Shown: positions 1 through 9,570, counted from the first letter of the stretch. The stretch: 45,291 nt of DNA from Candidatus Scalindua sediminis (GCA_008636105.1 VSDH01000025.1:1-45291), one strand, 5' to 3'. The notes: generated from the sequence alone by a model not told the origin. Translations and numbers: made by a program.

Positions 1-341
1 CAAGTATACCTGTAATTGAAGAATTAGAACAGGGAAATCATCCTGATAAGACTTCTGTACTTGAACTCATTAAAGATATTCAAATATTGCCTATTCATGG
101 TTCAATAGAAGAAATAGTTGATTATTATGTTTCTCATCATATAATGCCAAATGATCCAAAAGGAGATGCAATACATTTAGCACTTGCATCGTATCACCAT
201 TGCCATTTCTTATTAACGTGGAATTGTTCTCATCTTGCTAATGCAAACAAGTTTGAGCACATTAGACATGCAAATACCATTCTTGGTTTATACGTTCCAA
301 TTTTAACTACACCTTTTGAGTTACTTTACATGGAGGAATAA
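1..341 (+). CDS. PIN-domain protein (VapC-like toxin), 5' end outside window
   Basis: The reading frame is already open at the left edge, so the true start lies outside the window; an internal TTG near position 87 is not a convincing start. The visible 112 residues look like the C-terminal part of a PIN-domain ribonuclease of the VapC type. The segment DAIHLALASYHHCHFLLTWN followed by CSHLAN and an Asn/Lys pair matches the usual C-terminal acidic residue plus the 'LLTWN..H' strand of these nucleases. PIN toxins cleave RNA and are held inactive by a partner antitoxin. A 53-residue gene follows three bases after the stop and is the likely partner. The N-terminal catalytic aspartate cannot be checked here. 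The family call is fairly secure; toxin activity is inferred. Confidence 0.75.
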   Translation, partial: SIPVIEELEQGNHPDKTSVLELIKDIQILPIHGSIEEIVDYYVSHHIMPNDPKGDAIHLALASYHHCHFLLTWNCSHLANANKFEHIRHANTILGLYVPILTTPFELLYMEE

Positions 342-344
342 TAA

Positions 345-506
345 ATGAAAACAGATCAAGCAATTGAAGAAATTAGAAAAGTTCGCCATTTAGTTTCAAA
401 AAAATTCAACCATGATACAAAAACAATTCTTAAGCATTATAAAGAACTGGAAAGCAAGTATGCTGATAGGATTTTAAAAGAAAGTGAAACAAAAAACATA
501 AAGTAA
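345..506 (+). CDS. Small protein downstream of PIN toxin, putative antitoxin
   Basis: This 53-residue ORF begins MKTDQAIEEIRKVRH and ends KNIK, three bases after the PIN gene. The toxin gene's end carries a GGAGG-like sequence (tggaggaata) about 7 bases before this ATG, so the two genes are translationally coupled. The protein is charged and mostly helical, with a basic 'RKVRHLVSKKFNHD' stretch. From memory, small proteins of this style commonly accompany PIN-domain genes, which makes it a candidate antitoxin. The order toxin then antitoxin is the reverse of classical vapBC. No DNA-binding fold can be assigned by eye. Confidence 0.6.
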   Translation: MKTDQAIEEIRKVRHLVSKKFNHDTKTILKHYKELESKYADRILKESETKNIK

Positions 507-667
507 ATGTTCAGCTAACCATAGGACATAGACTTATAGTATATTTGAACGAACTGTATCAAATCTTTGATCAAAAGAATATCGAGCATCTAACATAAAA
601 AAACAAATCCCAAATCGCAATTCGTAAATCTAAAATATTATTGTTCTGCTAACGTAATATCCAGAGT

Positions 668-2062
668 TTAAACAACATGTTTACTGCCAGCCTTTCGATA
701 ACTTTCGATTTCTTTACGTCTTTCCTCATATCCCTCCCGGCCAAGCAGGGCATGTGAATTTATCTTACTGGCTTCCACACCGGGCTGGTCAAATGGGTTG
801 ATTTCGTACATCTTTCCGACAATGGCGGTTTGAACCTCAAGCATATATATGAGCTGTCCAATCGTAGACTCTGAAATCTCAGGGAGTGTGATCGTGCAAT
901 TCGGTCTTTTGTTTTCAGTCAATGCCAGTTGAGTTCCTATCATCTCGGCCTCCATCAGGTCATTTAACGTGTGGCCCCCAAGGTATTCCAGTTTGTCAAC
1001 CGTGCCCTTCGGTATCTCTATGTTTTTATTAAATCTCTCAACATGCAAAAATGTTATGACCTTATCGAATGGCCCCTCCATATAGAGCTGCAATTGTGAA
1101 TGCTGGTCTGTCACGCCTATTGCCTTAACGGGTGTAGAACCACAATTGACTGTCTCTCCACTTATAGAGTCCTTCTTTCCCAGACTCTCTGACCATAGCT
1201 GGCAAAACCAGTCCACAATACCACTGAGGGCATTGGCGTAAGCCATCATTATTAAGACATTTTTACCTCTCTTCTTGTAACTAATGTATTGTAACAATGC
1301 ATTCATCAATGCCGGGTTATCGTTAATATCATCAAACGCGCATCTCTCATCCATACTACTGGCACCTGATAACAATTCATTGATATTTATACCACTGACG
1401 GATGCAGAAACCAATCCAACAGGCGTTAGTACCGAATATCTCCCCCCTACACCATCAGGAATTATGAATGACTTAAACCCCTCACGGTCTGTTATCTCTC
1501 TCATCAAGCCTTGCTTCCCATCAGTGGTACATATGAAATGCTTATAATAATCTTTCCTGATTCTATTCTTAAGTATTCTGCTCATGATAAGAAACTGTGA
1601 CATTGTCTCCACTGTCGTGCCGGATTTTGTAATCACATTGAACATCGTAGTCTTGGGGTCGACAACATCGAGAAAGCCCGAAAATTTGTCAGGATCCACA
1701 TTATCCATTACGAATATCTTTGGACGGCCATTTCTTGCTTCATGACCAAGCATGTTGTAATATGGATGATTAAGTGCATTATGCAGGGATATATTACCTA
1801 ATGCGGAACCGCCTATTCCCAGAACCACAAAGTTTTCAAACCCTTCGGATATCTCGTCTGCCGTCTTTTCTATCTCATCAACTAAATCATCCTGATAGGG
1901 TAGATCCATAAATGGATGCCCTTTTTTTCTTCGTTCGTCCTGCAATTCAATTAAACTTTTTGAAGCCAGATCATTTACGTCTTTTATTTCCTTATCCGTA
2001 ATGCCGTGTTCATCACCTATGGCATCCGCCATCATATTTGTAAAATCAATCTTGATATCCAT
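668..2062 (-). CDS. pgi: Glucose-6-phosphate isomerase
   Basis: This cytoplasmic enzyme interconverts glucose 6-phosphate and fructose 6-phosphate. The 464-residue protein carries the family hallmarks: the phosphate-binding GIGGSALG loop (about residue 81), the SGTTVET segment (about residue 150), the GGRYSVLTPVG signature and the C-terminal QPGVEASK motif with the catalytic Lys. It belongs to the shorter bacterial Pgi group (about 450 residues), not the 550-residue E. coli type. I chose the ATG at 2062 (MDIKIDF), which has a GGGAA sequence upstream. A TTG four codons earlier is possible but has no ribosome site. The hepT gene ends just upstream on the same strand. The enzyme could feed glucose 6-phosphate to the uridylyltransferase and osmolyte genes nearby (inference). 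Confidence 0.97.
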   Translation of the reverse strand: MDIKIDFTNMMADAIGDEHGITDKEIKDVNDLASKSLIELQDERRKKGHPFMDLPYQDDLVDEIEKTADEISEGFENFVVLGIGGSALGNISLHNALNHPYYNMLGHEARNGRPKIFVMDNVDPDKFSGFLDVVDPKTTMFNVITKSGTTVETMSQFLIMSRILKNRIRKDYYKHFICTTDGKQGLMREITDREGFKSFIIPDGVGGRYSVLTPVGLVSASVSGININELLSGASSMDERCAFDDINDNPALMNALLQYISYKKRGKNVLIMMAYANALSGIVDWFCQLWSESLGKKDSISGETVNCGSTPVKAIGVTDQHSQLQLYMEGPFDKVITFLHVERFNKNIEIPKGTVDKLEYLGGHTLNDLMEAEMIGTQLALTENKRPNCTITLPEISESTIGQLIYMLEVQTAIVGKMYEINPFDQPGVEASKINSHALLGREGYEERRKEIESYRKAGSKHVV

Positions 2063-2081
2063 ATCTGTTCCCAAATGCTAA

Positions 2082-2519
2082 TCAAGTTTGTAATCTTTTT
2101 TCAAGATATCCTTTGATCTTTTCAAGGAAGTTTTTATATAAGGGGTTGGTTTGATCTATAAATTTCCTTATTGATGCCCATCTTATGTCAAGGTATTCAT
2201 GAGTAACAATATTTCTAAATTTTACCCAATTAGAAAGGGCTTCCGCTTCCACCGCACTTAGATCTTCTACGGCTGAAACAGATGCTACAATTTCCTTGTA
2301 ACTATCCGGCAAGTTAATATCTTCAAGCAATAGAATAATTTTAGATATATCCACAGAGGAATTTATGATATTTTCTACCCATCTTTCAACACTGCGTCTT
2401 TTGTCCCTATCTATTATATATTCTTCCTTCTTAAGACCTTTGAATTTTGTATAATCTTCAATTTCAATTTCAAGAAAATTAATATGTCTCAAAAGCCTTT
2501 GTTGGAATTCTTTTCTCAC
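2082..2519 (-). CDS. hepT: HepT-like ribonuclease toxin (DUF86)
   Basis: The 145-residue helical protein matches the HepT/DUF86 family. Near residue 104 it has RNIVTHEY, which fits the RX4HXY motif exactly; in characterised HepT proteins Arg and His form the HEPN RNase site and the Tyr is the residue AMPylated by MntA. Its start codon overlaps the stop of the upstream mntA gene by four bases (ATGA), so the two form one translationally coupled operon. It is probably an mRNA or tRNA-targeting nuclease held inactive by AMPylation (family knowledge). The complete motif suggests that it is functional. Confidence 0.88.
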   Translation of the reverse strand: MRKEFQQRLLRHINFLEIEIEDYTKFKGLKKEEYIIDRDKRRSVERWVENIINSSVDISKIILLLEDINLPDSYKEIVASVSAVEDLSAVEAEALSNWVKFRNIVTHEYLDIRWASIRKFIDQTNPLYKNFLEKIKGYLEKRLQT

Positions 2520-2938
2520 GTTTTAACCTTTTGTTCAAAAAGGAAGTCACTGATAGTCATTTCCATAAAATCCTCAGCTTCCCTTGTTACCGTATCCATA
2601 AAATCTAGAAATAATCCCCAGTCATTTATAACTAGAGGTATACCTCTTATGGCACTTGCAGACACTGTTGCAGAAACCCTGTTTAAGACAAGTAATTCCA
2701 CTTCTCTTTTTAATATCCGTTCTAAATCAGCCCATATCTTATCTTCACCTTCATAAAAGACCTCTTCTTCATATTCTATAGGATGCCTTTTCTCAGGATA
2801 AAAATATACGGCAATATCAACATCAGACAATTTAGTTGCCTTCCCCCTTGCCTGCGAGCCGAATAAAAAAGCAAATGCAATGTATTTGCGAGTTTTAAAA
2901 TATTCTTTTAATGCTTTTTCGTATGTATCCATAATCAT
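2516..2938 (-). CDS. mntA: MntA-like minimal nucleotidyltransferase antitoxin
   Basis: The 140-residue protein is a minimal nucleotidyltransferase. Residues 29-43 carry GSQARGKATKLSDVD, an exact GSX10DXD active-site motif of the pol-beta superfamily. In HepT/MntA (type VII) systems this enzyme transfers AMP from ATP onto the HepT tyrosine and so neutralises the toxin. The ATG at 2938 follows AAGGGGAAG at good spacing, which supports the first of two nearby ATGs. It is the first gene of the pair and overlaps hepT by four bases. The cassette sits between pgi and the UDP-sugar pyrophosphorylase gene and has no evident functional link to either. Confidence 0.9.
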   Translation of the reverse strand: MIMDTYEKALKEYFKTRKYIAFAFLFGSQARGKATKLSDVDIAVYFYPEKRHPIEYEEEVFYEGEDKIWADLERILKREVELLVLNRVSATVSASAIRGIPLVINDWGLFLDFMDTVTREAEDFMEMTISDFLFEQKVKT

Positions 2939-3186
2939 TGCTTCCCCTTGTTAAAACCCACCACCAATGTAAAAAATATCAAATATCCAAAAATTAACAA
3001 CTCTAAAATCTATTTTCCAACTTCAATCTCCATCCCATTTTCTCAATGGTTTTATGGAATTCTCTTAACTTTTCTATCATCTTCCGTATCAAATTTCATG
3101 GGCACAAACTCGCTAACTCAGATAGGAAAAATACATAAAATAGCTTTAAGAGGCAACTATAAAGGTTTTAAAATTGCTAAAACGTT

Positions 3187-4641
3187 TTATTGCAAGTTAA
3201 GCTCACCATTGAAAGCGATATCTTTATTGACTTTATTTTTCAGCTCTTCAGCATTTAAGGCGTAAAGTGGACTAATCTCAATGACCCCCTCGACATTTCC
3301 ATTCTCATCCTTAGGGATTTCAATTCCTGCTTCCCTCAACCATCTGCCAAATAGGTTTATCATGTTTTGCCTCGCAGTATCTGGTGAACTTTCACCTTTC
3401 TCATTCTTTATGGGGGAGAATTCATCTTCACGCACAACTTCCATAATTATGGACTTTCCCGCGTGCTTAAGTGCATCGAAGATAAACATCTCAAATTTAA
3501 CTGCATTATTCTCAACAGGATTTACCTTGTTACCATCTTCACCAATACAAGGCACCTTCTTCACTGCTTCATGATAAGGCAGTGTAATGTTACCTTCATT
3601 AATCTTCTCAACAAAATCTACATCGAGTAAGTAAATCGCAGGACTTCCCATACCAAATTTGAGAGTTCCGTCCGGATTAAGTGCTTGCTTCTCTTCATCA
3701 CCAAGCTCACTGTATTCTATTGTATCTAGGTGGCCATCTCTTATACCAATAATTCCTACCTTTTCTTCAGGATTGGTTTTCTGCACAACCTTTGGAGACA
3801 TCTTTGCACCCTCACTTATGTGATATCCTAAATAAATTGGATCAACAATCTTAATCAATACATTGTCGACCTGATGATAAAAGATGTGCTTAATACCTCG
3901 TTCCTTCATGTTGGATAAAATACCCTTTTCTCTTAAAGCAGACAATGTCCCCCCATGGCCGTTAGGACTTGTTACGATATTACTTTTTGAATCCATTAAT
4001 AACTTGCCGTTAAAATCTATCACAGGGAGGACGCCTTGCGTGAAGAAAGAAACATCCCTCGTATTTAAACCAAAGAAATGATTTTCTTCAAAAAACTTAC
4101 GTGTCATTTCATCATTATTCCTGCTCGTCATAATATACCACGGAATAACGGTATCGTACCTTTTCATGTTGGCCAGAATTTTTTCAGCGTGCAATTGGAA
4201 TATACTCTTACCCATAATAGGACTTATGGGAAGCGTACCCTTAGGCCTGTTAGCTCCCAATCTGGTCCCCAAACCTCCGGCAACCGTGACAACTGAGGCC
4301 TTGCCAGCCTTTATCGCACCTTCTCCGATCTCTTTAGCCTCAGATGCGCGTGTCTTCTGCAAATCATTTTGTGGTACAGGAATTATACCGGGCGGTTTTA
4401 AGGTTGCAGTTTTTGGACTTGCAAGTCTGCTTTCTTTAACATGCTTATCAATAAGGGATTGAAGCAGGTCATAATCTATAAGTTTTAACTGGTTTAAGAG
4501 AACCCCTCTTTCACTTGCAGCAAGTTCATTCCACCACTTGAAGACATGTCCCTGCCCAAAGGTAAACACCTTTTCCACAAGTAACTTATCAGACTTATGC
4601 TCTGTATTAATTTCATCATGTTTAAGTTCTTTTACGTTCAT
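3187..4641 (-). CDS. UDPGP-family uridylyltransferase (UDP-glucose or UDP-GlcNAc pyrophosphorylase)
   Basis: This 484-residue protein is of the eukaryote-like UDPGP/UAP type, not the bacterial GalU type. The nucleotide loop AGGLGTRLGANRPKG lies near residues 121-135. It is followed by the HQVDNVLIKIVDP segment (UAP 'VDN.L..V.DP') and the EEKVGIIG...EYSEL motif. It joins UTP to a hexose 1-phosphate. The sequence does not settle whether glucose 1-phosphate or GlcNAc 1-phosphate is preferred. UDP-glucose would serve the glycosyltransferase at 10.6 kb. An N-terminal extension of about 115 residues precedes the catalytic domain, as in UAP proteins. No strong ribosome site precedes the ATG. Annotated planctomycete genomes often carry this type (recollection). 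Confidence 0.88.
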   Translation of the reverse strand: MNVKELKHDEINTEHKSDKLLVEKVFTFGQGHVFKWWNELAASERGVLLNQLKLIDYDLLQSLIDKHVKESRLASPKTATLKPPGIIPVPQNDLQKTRASEAKEIGEGAIKAGKASVVTVAGGLGTRLGANRPKGTLPISPIMGKSIFQLHAEKILANMKRYDTVIPWYIMTSRNNDEMTRKFFEENHFFGLNTRDVSFFTQGVLPVIDFNGKLLMDSKSNIVTSPNGHGGTLSALREKGILSNMKERGIKHIFYHQVDNVLIKIVDPIYLGYHISEGAKMSPKVVQKTNPEEKVGIIGIRDGHLDTIEYSELGDEEKQALNPDGTLKFGMGSPAIYLLDVDFVEKINEGNITLPYHEAVKKVPCIGEDGNKVNPVENNAVKFEMFIFDALKHAGKSIIMEVVREDEFSPIKNEKGESSPDTARQNMINLFGRWLREAGIEIPKDENGNVEGVIEISPLYALNAEELKNKVNKDIAFNGELNLQ

Positions 4642-4743
4642 AATCGAAGGATTCTACCTGACACCCTACAGTAGTTCAAGGTAAAATCGGCAATCATAAT
4701 ATTGGAATTTGCTTGACCTGAGGTTGTAAATAACTAAAATTCG

Positions 4744-5208
4744 ATGGTTACACATCCTGAGCAAGTCTATAATATATCCCCAAAAGCATACTATAAAATG
4801 ACTAAATCACCTGGATCATCTACATCGGCAAAGATTTTAGAATTTTCAAGAAAGGAATTGATTGCCACACTCTTTCTCATAACCGTGCTCCTGATTGGAA
4901 TAGGAATCAAGTATACGATAGACTATCACTGGTGGCTCCCGGAAACTAAAGTTGTAGACACTAATCCAGAATCAATAAAATTAAAGATTGATTTAAACAG
5001 GGCTGAATGGTACGAATTCATTATTCTGCCGGGAATCGGTGAGAAAAAGGCAAAGGCGATTGTTGAATACAGAAAAAGCAAGGGTGCCTTTAGAACTATA
5101 GAACAATTATCTGAGGTCAATGGCATAGGGATGAAAACAGTAAAAAGGATTAAAGACCTCGTCTTTATTGATAATTCTCCACAATCGAGGAAAACAAAGA
5201 ATGGATAA
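4744..5208 (+). CDS. ComEA-like helix-hairpin-helix protein, membrane-anchored
   Basis: The 154-residue protein has one hydrophobic segment at about residues 39-57 (LIATLFLITVLLIGIGI) and a C-terminal double helix-hairpin-helix domain. The latter reads IDLNRAEWYEFIILPGIGEKKAKA and then LSEVNGIGMKTVKRI. This is the ComEA arrangement: a membrane anchor presenting a dsDNA-binding HhH pair outside the cytoplasmic membrane. In competent bacteria ComEA binds incoming DNA, but no other competence gene is present here, so a role in DNA uptake is only possible. The start is uncertain: no ribosome site precedes the ATG at 4744, and the ATG at 4798 (MTKSPG) would also keep the whole anchor. Confidence 0.8.
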   Translation: MVTHPEQVYNISPKAYYKMTKSPGSSTSAKILEFSRKELIATLFLITVLLIGIGIKYTIDYHWWLPETKVVDTNPESIKLKIDLNRAEWYEFIILPGIGEKKAKAIVEYRKSKGAFRTIEQLSEVNGIGMKTVKRIKDLVFIDNSPQSRKTKNG

Positions 5209-5254
5209 TATCAAGGATTTTACTAATACTCCAACGACGAAAGGGAGCTAATTT

Positions 5255-6475
5255 ATGGAAAAACAAAAAATACTGGAAAATGTATGGATAAGAACGTTTA
5301 TAGGAATTTGTGCTATCGCCTTATTCTTTGCCTTATGTTATTTTCTGAGAGGCATCCTTATCTCTCTTTTCCTCGCCTTCACGATTGCATATATCTTCGA
5401 TCCGGTAGTCGTTTTTATTTCAAGGAGAAGGCTCATATTCTCAAAAAAGTGTATACCCCGCGGTCTTGCGATAGCCGTATTATTAACCGGTATAATCCTG
5501 ATCATTGGGGGATTGTTAACATACACGATTCCTAAAACGATTAATGGTATTCAAAGTGTTGGAGTTGCGCTAAAGGATCAGTATCCAAAATATCAGGTGA
5601 GAATAGCAAACGTAATTGAAGGATACAGTGATACCGAGGTTGGAATATTCCTTAAATCACAATTAGGAATCCAGGCAACCAAAGAAGAAGATGTAGAAGT
5701 AGAAAACAAGCAAATAAAAGAGAAAGAAACAAAAGCCATCGTTACTAAAGAAACTGTCGATGTAAAATCCCCTATCCCGAAAGCTATCCTTCAGCTAAAG
5801 GAATATATACCACAAGCTTTTAACTTTGTGTTGGAAATTGTAAAAAACATATTCTTCAGTACATTTGGTTTTTTTGGAATAATTATGAATGTTGTCATAT
5901 TCGGAGTTGTTACCGTATATCTCTTAAAGGATTTTGATGTGATTGTATCAAAGGGTAGAGAACTACTGCCGGGTACGAACAAAGATAAGATGTCTGATAT
6001 AATGTCCAGGATGGATGAAAACCTCAAGGCATTTTTTAGAGGCCAGTTTACGGTCTGTATTATCCTATCGATTATCTATGGTATAGGACTCACCATCATA
6101 GGCGTCCCCATGTCCTTCCTGTTAGCCGTCGTAGGGGGATTTGGAAACATCATACCCTATATTGGTATAGCATTTGGACTGGTACCGGCCTTAATCCTCG
6201 CTTTTATTCAATTTCAAGATATTACCCATCTTCTTTTAGTCGGGCTGGTTTTCGGTATAGGACAATTCTTTGAAGGCACCGTGATAACACCAAAGATTGT
6301 AGGTACTAAAATAGGTTTGAATCCGGTTGCCATTATCATTGCAATACTAATTTGCGGTCAACTGCTGGGATTTTTGGGACTTCTGCTTGCAGTGCCTATT
6401 GCATCTGTCGTTAAGGTCCTAATCGAAGAGGGTGTTCTTAAATACAAGAATACAAAATTTTTTAAGGGAAGTTAA
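5255..6475 (+). CDS. AI-2E family (PerM/YhhT-like) membrane permease
   Basis: The 406-residue integral membrane protein follows a good ribosome site (AAAGGGAG, 8 bases before ATG). Three N-terminal hydrophobic segments (residues ~15-100) are followed by a charged soluble stretch and then by a conserved C-terminal block of about five helices. That block contains FGNIIPYIGIAFGL and the GQFFEGTVITPKIVG segment typical of this family. Family members include the proposed AI-2 exporter TqsA and Na+/H+ antiporter-like proteins, so the substrate is unknown. The loop at about residues 145-175 is a long Lys/Glu-rich insert (KEEDVEVENKQIKEKETK), longer than usual. A strong inverted repeat follows eight bases after the stop. 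Confidence 0.9.
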   Translation: MEKQKILENVWIRTFIGICAIALFFALCYFLRGILISLFLAFTIAYIFDPVVVFISRRRLIFSKKCIPRGLAIAVLLTGIILIIGGLLTYTIPKTINGIQSVGVALKDQYPKYQVRIANVIEGYSDTEVGIFLKSQLGIQATKEEDVEVENKQIKEKETKAIVTKETVDVKSPIPKAILQLKEYIPQAFNFVLEIVKNIFFSTFGFFGIIMNVVIFGVVTVYLLKDFDVIVSKGRELLPGTNKDKMSDIMSRMDENLKAFFRGQFTVCIILSIIYGIGLTIIGVPMSFLLAVVGGFGNIIPYIGIAFGLVPALILAFIQFQDITHLLLVGLVFGIGQFFEGTVITPKIVGTKIGLNPVAIIIAILICGQLLGFLGLLLAVPIASVVKVLIEEGVLKYKNTKFFKGS

Positions 6476-6483
6476 TGCAATAT

Positions 6484-6534
6484 CTAGTTCCCACGCTGCC
6501 GAAGTAGGCTCTGTAAGAGGAGCGTGGGAACTAG
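6484..6534. repeat. Perfect 14-bp inverted repeat with GTTCCCACGCT arms
   Basis: The arms ctagttcccacgct (6484-6497) and agcgtgggaactag (6521-6534) are perfect reverse complements around a 23-base spacer. It lies right after the AI-2E permease gene. There is no T-run on either strand, so it is not a standard Rho-independent terminator. The GTTCCCACGC core resembles a REP palindrome family recalled from many genomes and often linked to RAYT (IS200-like) transposases. It may still stabilise or end the upstream transcript. Confidence 0.85.
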
Positions 6535-6550
6535 GGGTAAGTTGGCAAGA

Positions 6551-6610
6551 ATTTCCTTTAAATAACGCAACCCTTCGATACGCTCAGGGCAGGCTCTGAA
6601 GGTTGCGGCT
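6551..6610. repeat. Dispersed palindromic repeat A, copy 1
   Basis: This 60-bp block contains CGCAACCCTTCGATACGCTC, then AGGGCAGGCTCTGAAGGTTGCG. Its ends (GCAACC / GGTTGC) are complementary, and an inner CCCTTCGATACGCTCAGGG also folds. A second copy lies at 11957-12016 with only a few changes, including the flanking CCTTTAAA. The repeat sits between the AI-2E permease gene and uvrB. Confidence 0.85.
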
Positions 6611-6701
6611 ATCTGCCAGACTTTGTTGTTCGGACGGGCCAGCGGGCAGGGAGTATCGAGTATCTGATAGTCATTCCAATTGAGGAAATAAGATCTATAA
6701 T

Positions 6702-8693
6702 ATGTCAGATTTCAAATTGTCAGCAGAATACGAACCTCGGGGTGACCAGCCTGAGGCAATAAGTAAATTAATAAAGGCCTTTAAATCAGGCGAAAAATAC
6801 CAGACCCTTTTGGGCGTAACCGGTTCAGGAAAGACATTTACCATGGCAAATGTCATAGAGGCATTGGGTAAACCAACACTTGTTATGTCTCACAATAAGA
6901 CTCTCGCGGCACAACTCTACAGTGAGTTTAAGGAATTCTTTCCTGAAAATGCAGTTGGATATTTTGTAAGTTACTATGATTATTACCAGCCTGAGGCCTA
7001 TATACCTCAGAGGGATATTTATATCGAAAAAGAGGCCACAATAAATCAAGAGATAGATCGTCTTCGCCTGTCAGCCACAAGCGCCCTTATGTCACGGGAT
7101 GACGTAATAATCGTGGCAAGTGTTTCATGTATTTACGGTCTGGGCTCACCGGAAGAATATCAGGAGATGTATATACATGTAAAAAAAAGGCAAGAAATAG
7201 AGAGGGACCTATTTCTCATGAAACTCGTTAACATACTTTACGAAAGGAATGACATAAAATTTGAACGTGGTGTATTTCGTGTGCATGGCGATGTAATTGA
7301 GGTGTTTCCTGCTTATGAGGAATTTGCTTACCGTATCGAATTTTTTGGTGACGAGATTGACAGACTTTCAATTATTGATCCTTTGACGGGGGATAGAATA
7401 GAAGAGTTAGAAGAGATTTCCATATATCCAGCCAAACATTTCGTGATGCCTGAAGGTAAGATTGAGGGTGTTATTGAATCAATCGAAAGGGAGCTTGACG
7501 ACTGGCTAAAGGAATTACGTTCTCAAAACAAGCATTTCGAGGCGCAGCGCCTTGAAGCAAGGACGCGTTATGATATGGAGATGTTGTCAGAAATAGGTTA
7601 TTGCCATGGTATCGAAAATTATTCTCGTCATGTCAGTGGGCGTGCACCCGGGGAGCGGCCGTATACGTTATTTGATTATTTTCCCAATGACTTCTGCTTG
7701 ATTGTCGATGAATCACACGCAGCAGTTCCACAAATCCGTGGAATGTACGAGGGAGACAGGTCAAGAAAAGAGACCCTTGTAAAATACGGTTTTAGACTCC
7801 CTTCGGCACTGGATAACAGACCTTTGCGTTTTGACGAGTGGGAATCAATGATTAATCAGGTATTATTTGTCTCAGCAACACCATCAGAATATGAGATTAA
7901 TAAATGTAATGGCAAGGTTGTTGAGCAAATAATAAGGCCGACAGGCCTTATAGACCCAATCGTAAGGGTAATGCCTGCCAAAACACAGGTCAAAGACCTG
8001 CTTAAACAGATTAGGAAGAGGGTAAATAAAAAAGAACGAGTACTTGTAACTACATTAACAAAACGCCTGGCGGAAGATTTAAATGAATATATCAGTGAAG
8101 AGGGTTTCAGTGGAATGTATTTACATTCAGAATTTAACGCCATTGAACGTGTGGAGATACTCAGAGACCTTAGACTCGGTAAATTTGATGTAGTGGTTGG
8201 AGTAAACCTGCTGCGTGAAGGTCTTGATCTGCCGGAGGTTTCATTGGTGGCTATACTGGATGCAGATAAAGAAGGTTTCCTTCGCTCTGAGACATCGCTT
8301 GTACAAACAATCGGACGAACTGCCAGAAACGTAAATGCAGAGGTCATATTATATGCCGATGAGGTTACACAATCCATGCAAAGGGCAATAGAGGTAACTG
8401 AAAGACGACGCAAGATACAGGTTAAACATAATAAACTAAATAATATCACACCACAGACGATTCGTAAGGGGATTAGAAAGAGTATTGATGAGGAAGTTAC
8501 TTCAAAGAAAGTTGCAAGAGAAATAGTTAAGGAAGAAGAAGTGGAATACATAACTCATGAGTATATAAGAGAACTTGAAGAAGAGATGCTTCAGGCTGCC
8601 CATGAATTAAACTTCGAGAAGGCAGCGGAAATTCGTGATAGAATCACCAAGTTGCAATCAGAGTTTCAGACTGAACATGCAATCCACGCTTAA
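6702..8693 (+). CDS. uvrB: Excinuclease ABC subunit B
   Basis: UvrB is the damage-verification helicase-like subunit of nucleotide excision repair and loads UvrC after UvrA hands over the DNA. All landmarks are present in the 663 residues: Walker A GVTGSGKT near residue 40, the beta-hairpin [12 protein letters not shown] near residue 95, DESHA (motif II), helicase motifs V and VI ([11 protein letters not shown] and QTIGRTARN), and the C-terminal UVR domain ([21 protein letters not shown]) that binds UvrC. The length is normal. A GAGGAA sequence lies somewhat far (about 14 bases) upstream of ATG. The nadC gene overlaps its end by 17 bases, so the two are probably co-transcribed. Confidence 0.98.
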   Translation: MSDFKLSAEYEPRGDQPEAISKLIKAFKSGEKYQTLLGVTGSGKTFTMANVIEALGKPTLVMSHNKTLAAQLYSEFKEFFPENAVGYFVSYYDYYQPEAYIPQRDIYIEKEATINQEIDRLRLSATSALMSRDDVIIVASVSCIYGLGSPEEYQEMYIHVKKRQEIERDLFLMKLVNILYERNDIKFERGVFRVHGDVIEVFPAYEEFAYRIEFFGDEIDRLSIIDPLTGDRIEELEEISIYPAKHFVMPEGKIEGVIESIERELDDWLKELRSQNKHFEAQRLEARTRYDMEMLSEIGYCHGIENYSRHVSGRAPGERPYTLFDYFPNDFCLIVDESHAAVPQIRGMYEGDRSRKETLVKYGFRLPSALDNRPLRFDEWESMINQVLFVSATPSEYEINKCNGKVVEQIIRPTGLIDPIVRVMPAKTQVKDLLKQIRKRVNKKERVLVTTLTKRLAEDLNEYISEEGFSGMYLHSEFNAIERVEILRDLRLGKFDVVVGVNLLREGLDLPEVSLVAILDADKEGFLRSETSLVQTIGRTARNVNAEVILYADEVTQSMQRAIEVTERRRKIQVKHNKLNNITPQTIRKGIRKSIDEEVTSKKVAREIVKEEEVEYITHEYIRELEEEMLQAAHELNFEKAAEIRDRITKLQSEFQTEHAIHA

Positions 8694-9570
8694 TCTTGAA
8701 AATATAAGTGACATCGTTCAATTAGCCATAAAAGAAGATATTGGTAAAGGCGATATTACATCAGAGATATTTATTCCAAAAGATTCAAAATCAGAAGGAA
8801 TATTTATAGCTAACGAAAACGGTATTGTCGCAGGCCTGCCCGTTGCTAAATATGTTCTTTCACAAATAGACGATAACTTGGTTTTTACTTCAAATGTTGA
8901 AGAAGGTTCGAGGGTAAGTAAGGGCACAGCAATAGCTAATGTTAAAGGCTCCACACAATCAATATTGTCAGCCGAAAGACTGGTGTTAAATTTCTTACAA
9001 AGGCTTTCTGGCATTGCAACACTAACGAGTAAATTTGTTGAAAAAGTTAAAGGATATAAAACACAGATTATGGATACACGAAAGACCATACCAGGATCGC
9101 GCTCCCTCGAAAGGTATGCCGTAAGGGTTGGTGGAGGAACAAACCATAGAATGGGGCTTTATGATCAAATATTGGTAAAAGACAACCATCTCAAGATTAT
9201 AGAATCTGAGAAAGAAAATGGTACAATGAACAGTCTTGTAAAAAAGGCTAGAGAACGAATTGGAAGGAAAATGCTTATAGAAGTCGAAGTGGACGATTTA
9301 AGTCATGTCAGGGACGTGCTGAATGCAGGTGTTGACATAATTATGTTCGACAATATGGAACCCTCAAAAATAAGTGAAGCCATAAAAACGGTTAAAGAAT
9401 ATGAAAAGGTTCGAGACACAGCGATGGACAAGGCTATCCTAACAGAAGCCTCAGGCAATATTACCTTAGAAAATGTTGAGTCGTATGCACAAACAGGAGT
9501 AGATAGGATATCTGTTGGTATGATAACCCACTCTGCTAAGGTGCTGGACATATCTCTGGAAATAGTCTAA
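8677..9570 (+). CDS. nadC: Nicotinate-nucleotide pyrophosphorylase (carboxylating)
   Basis: NadC converts quinolinate and PRPP to nicotinate mononucleotide, CO2 and PPi in NAD synthesis. The protein has the family blocks RLSGIATLT, then [21 protein letters not shown] with [16 protein letters not shown] (PRPP and quinolinate contacts). Further on come [22 protein letters not shown] and [11 protein letters not shown] start it at the ATG at 8677 ([10 protein letters not shown]), giving 297 residues, which overlaps the end of uvrB by 17 bases. Earlier in-frame starts would add a non-conserved tail lying inside uvrB. No nadA or nadB gene is visible nearby. Confidence 0.96.
   Translation: MQSTLNLENISDIVQLAIKEDIGKGDITSEIFIPKDSKSEGIFIANENGIVAGLPVAKYVLSQIDDNLVFTSNVEEGSRVSKGTAIANVKGSTQSILSAERLVLNFLQRLSGIATLTSKFVEKVKGYKTQIMDTRKTIPGSRSLERYAVRVGGGTNHRMGLYDQILVKDNHLKIIESEKENGTMNSLVKKARERIGRKMLIEVEVDDLSHVRDVLNAGVDIIMFDNMEPSKISEAIKTVKEYEKVRDTAMDKAILTEASGNITLENVESYAQTGVDRISVGMITHSAKVLDISLEIV

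Noticed and set aside
6476..6701. Rho-independent terminator after the AI-2E permease gene
   Set aside because: The strong hairpin at 6484-6534 has no U-run on either strand, so I list it as a repeat.
7856..8551. 231-codon minus-strand ORF inside uvrB
   Set aside because: It is antisense to the well-conserved uvrB helicase region, is rich in Ser and Thr from reverse translation, and has no family motif.
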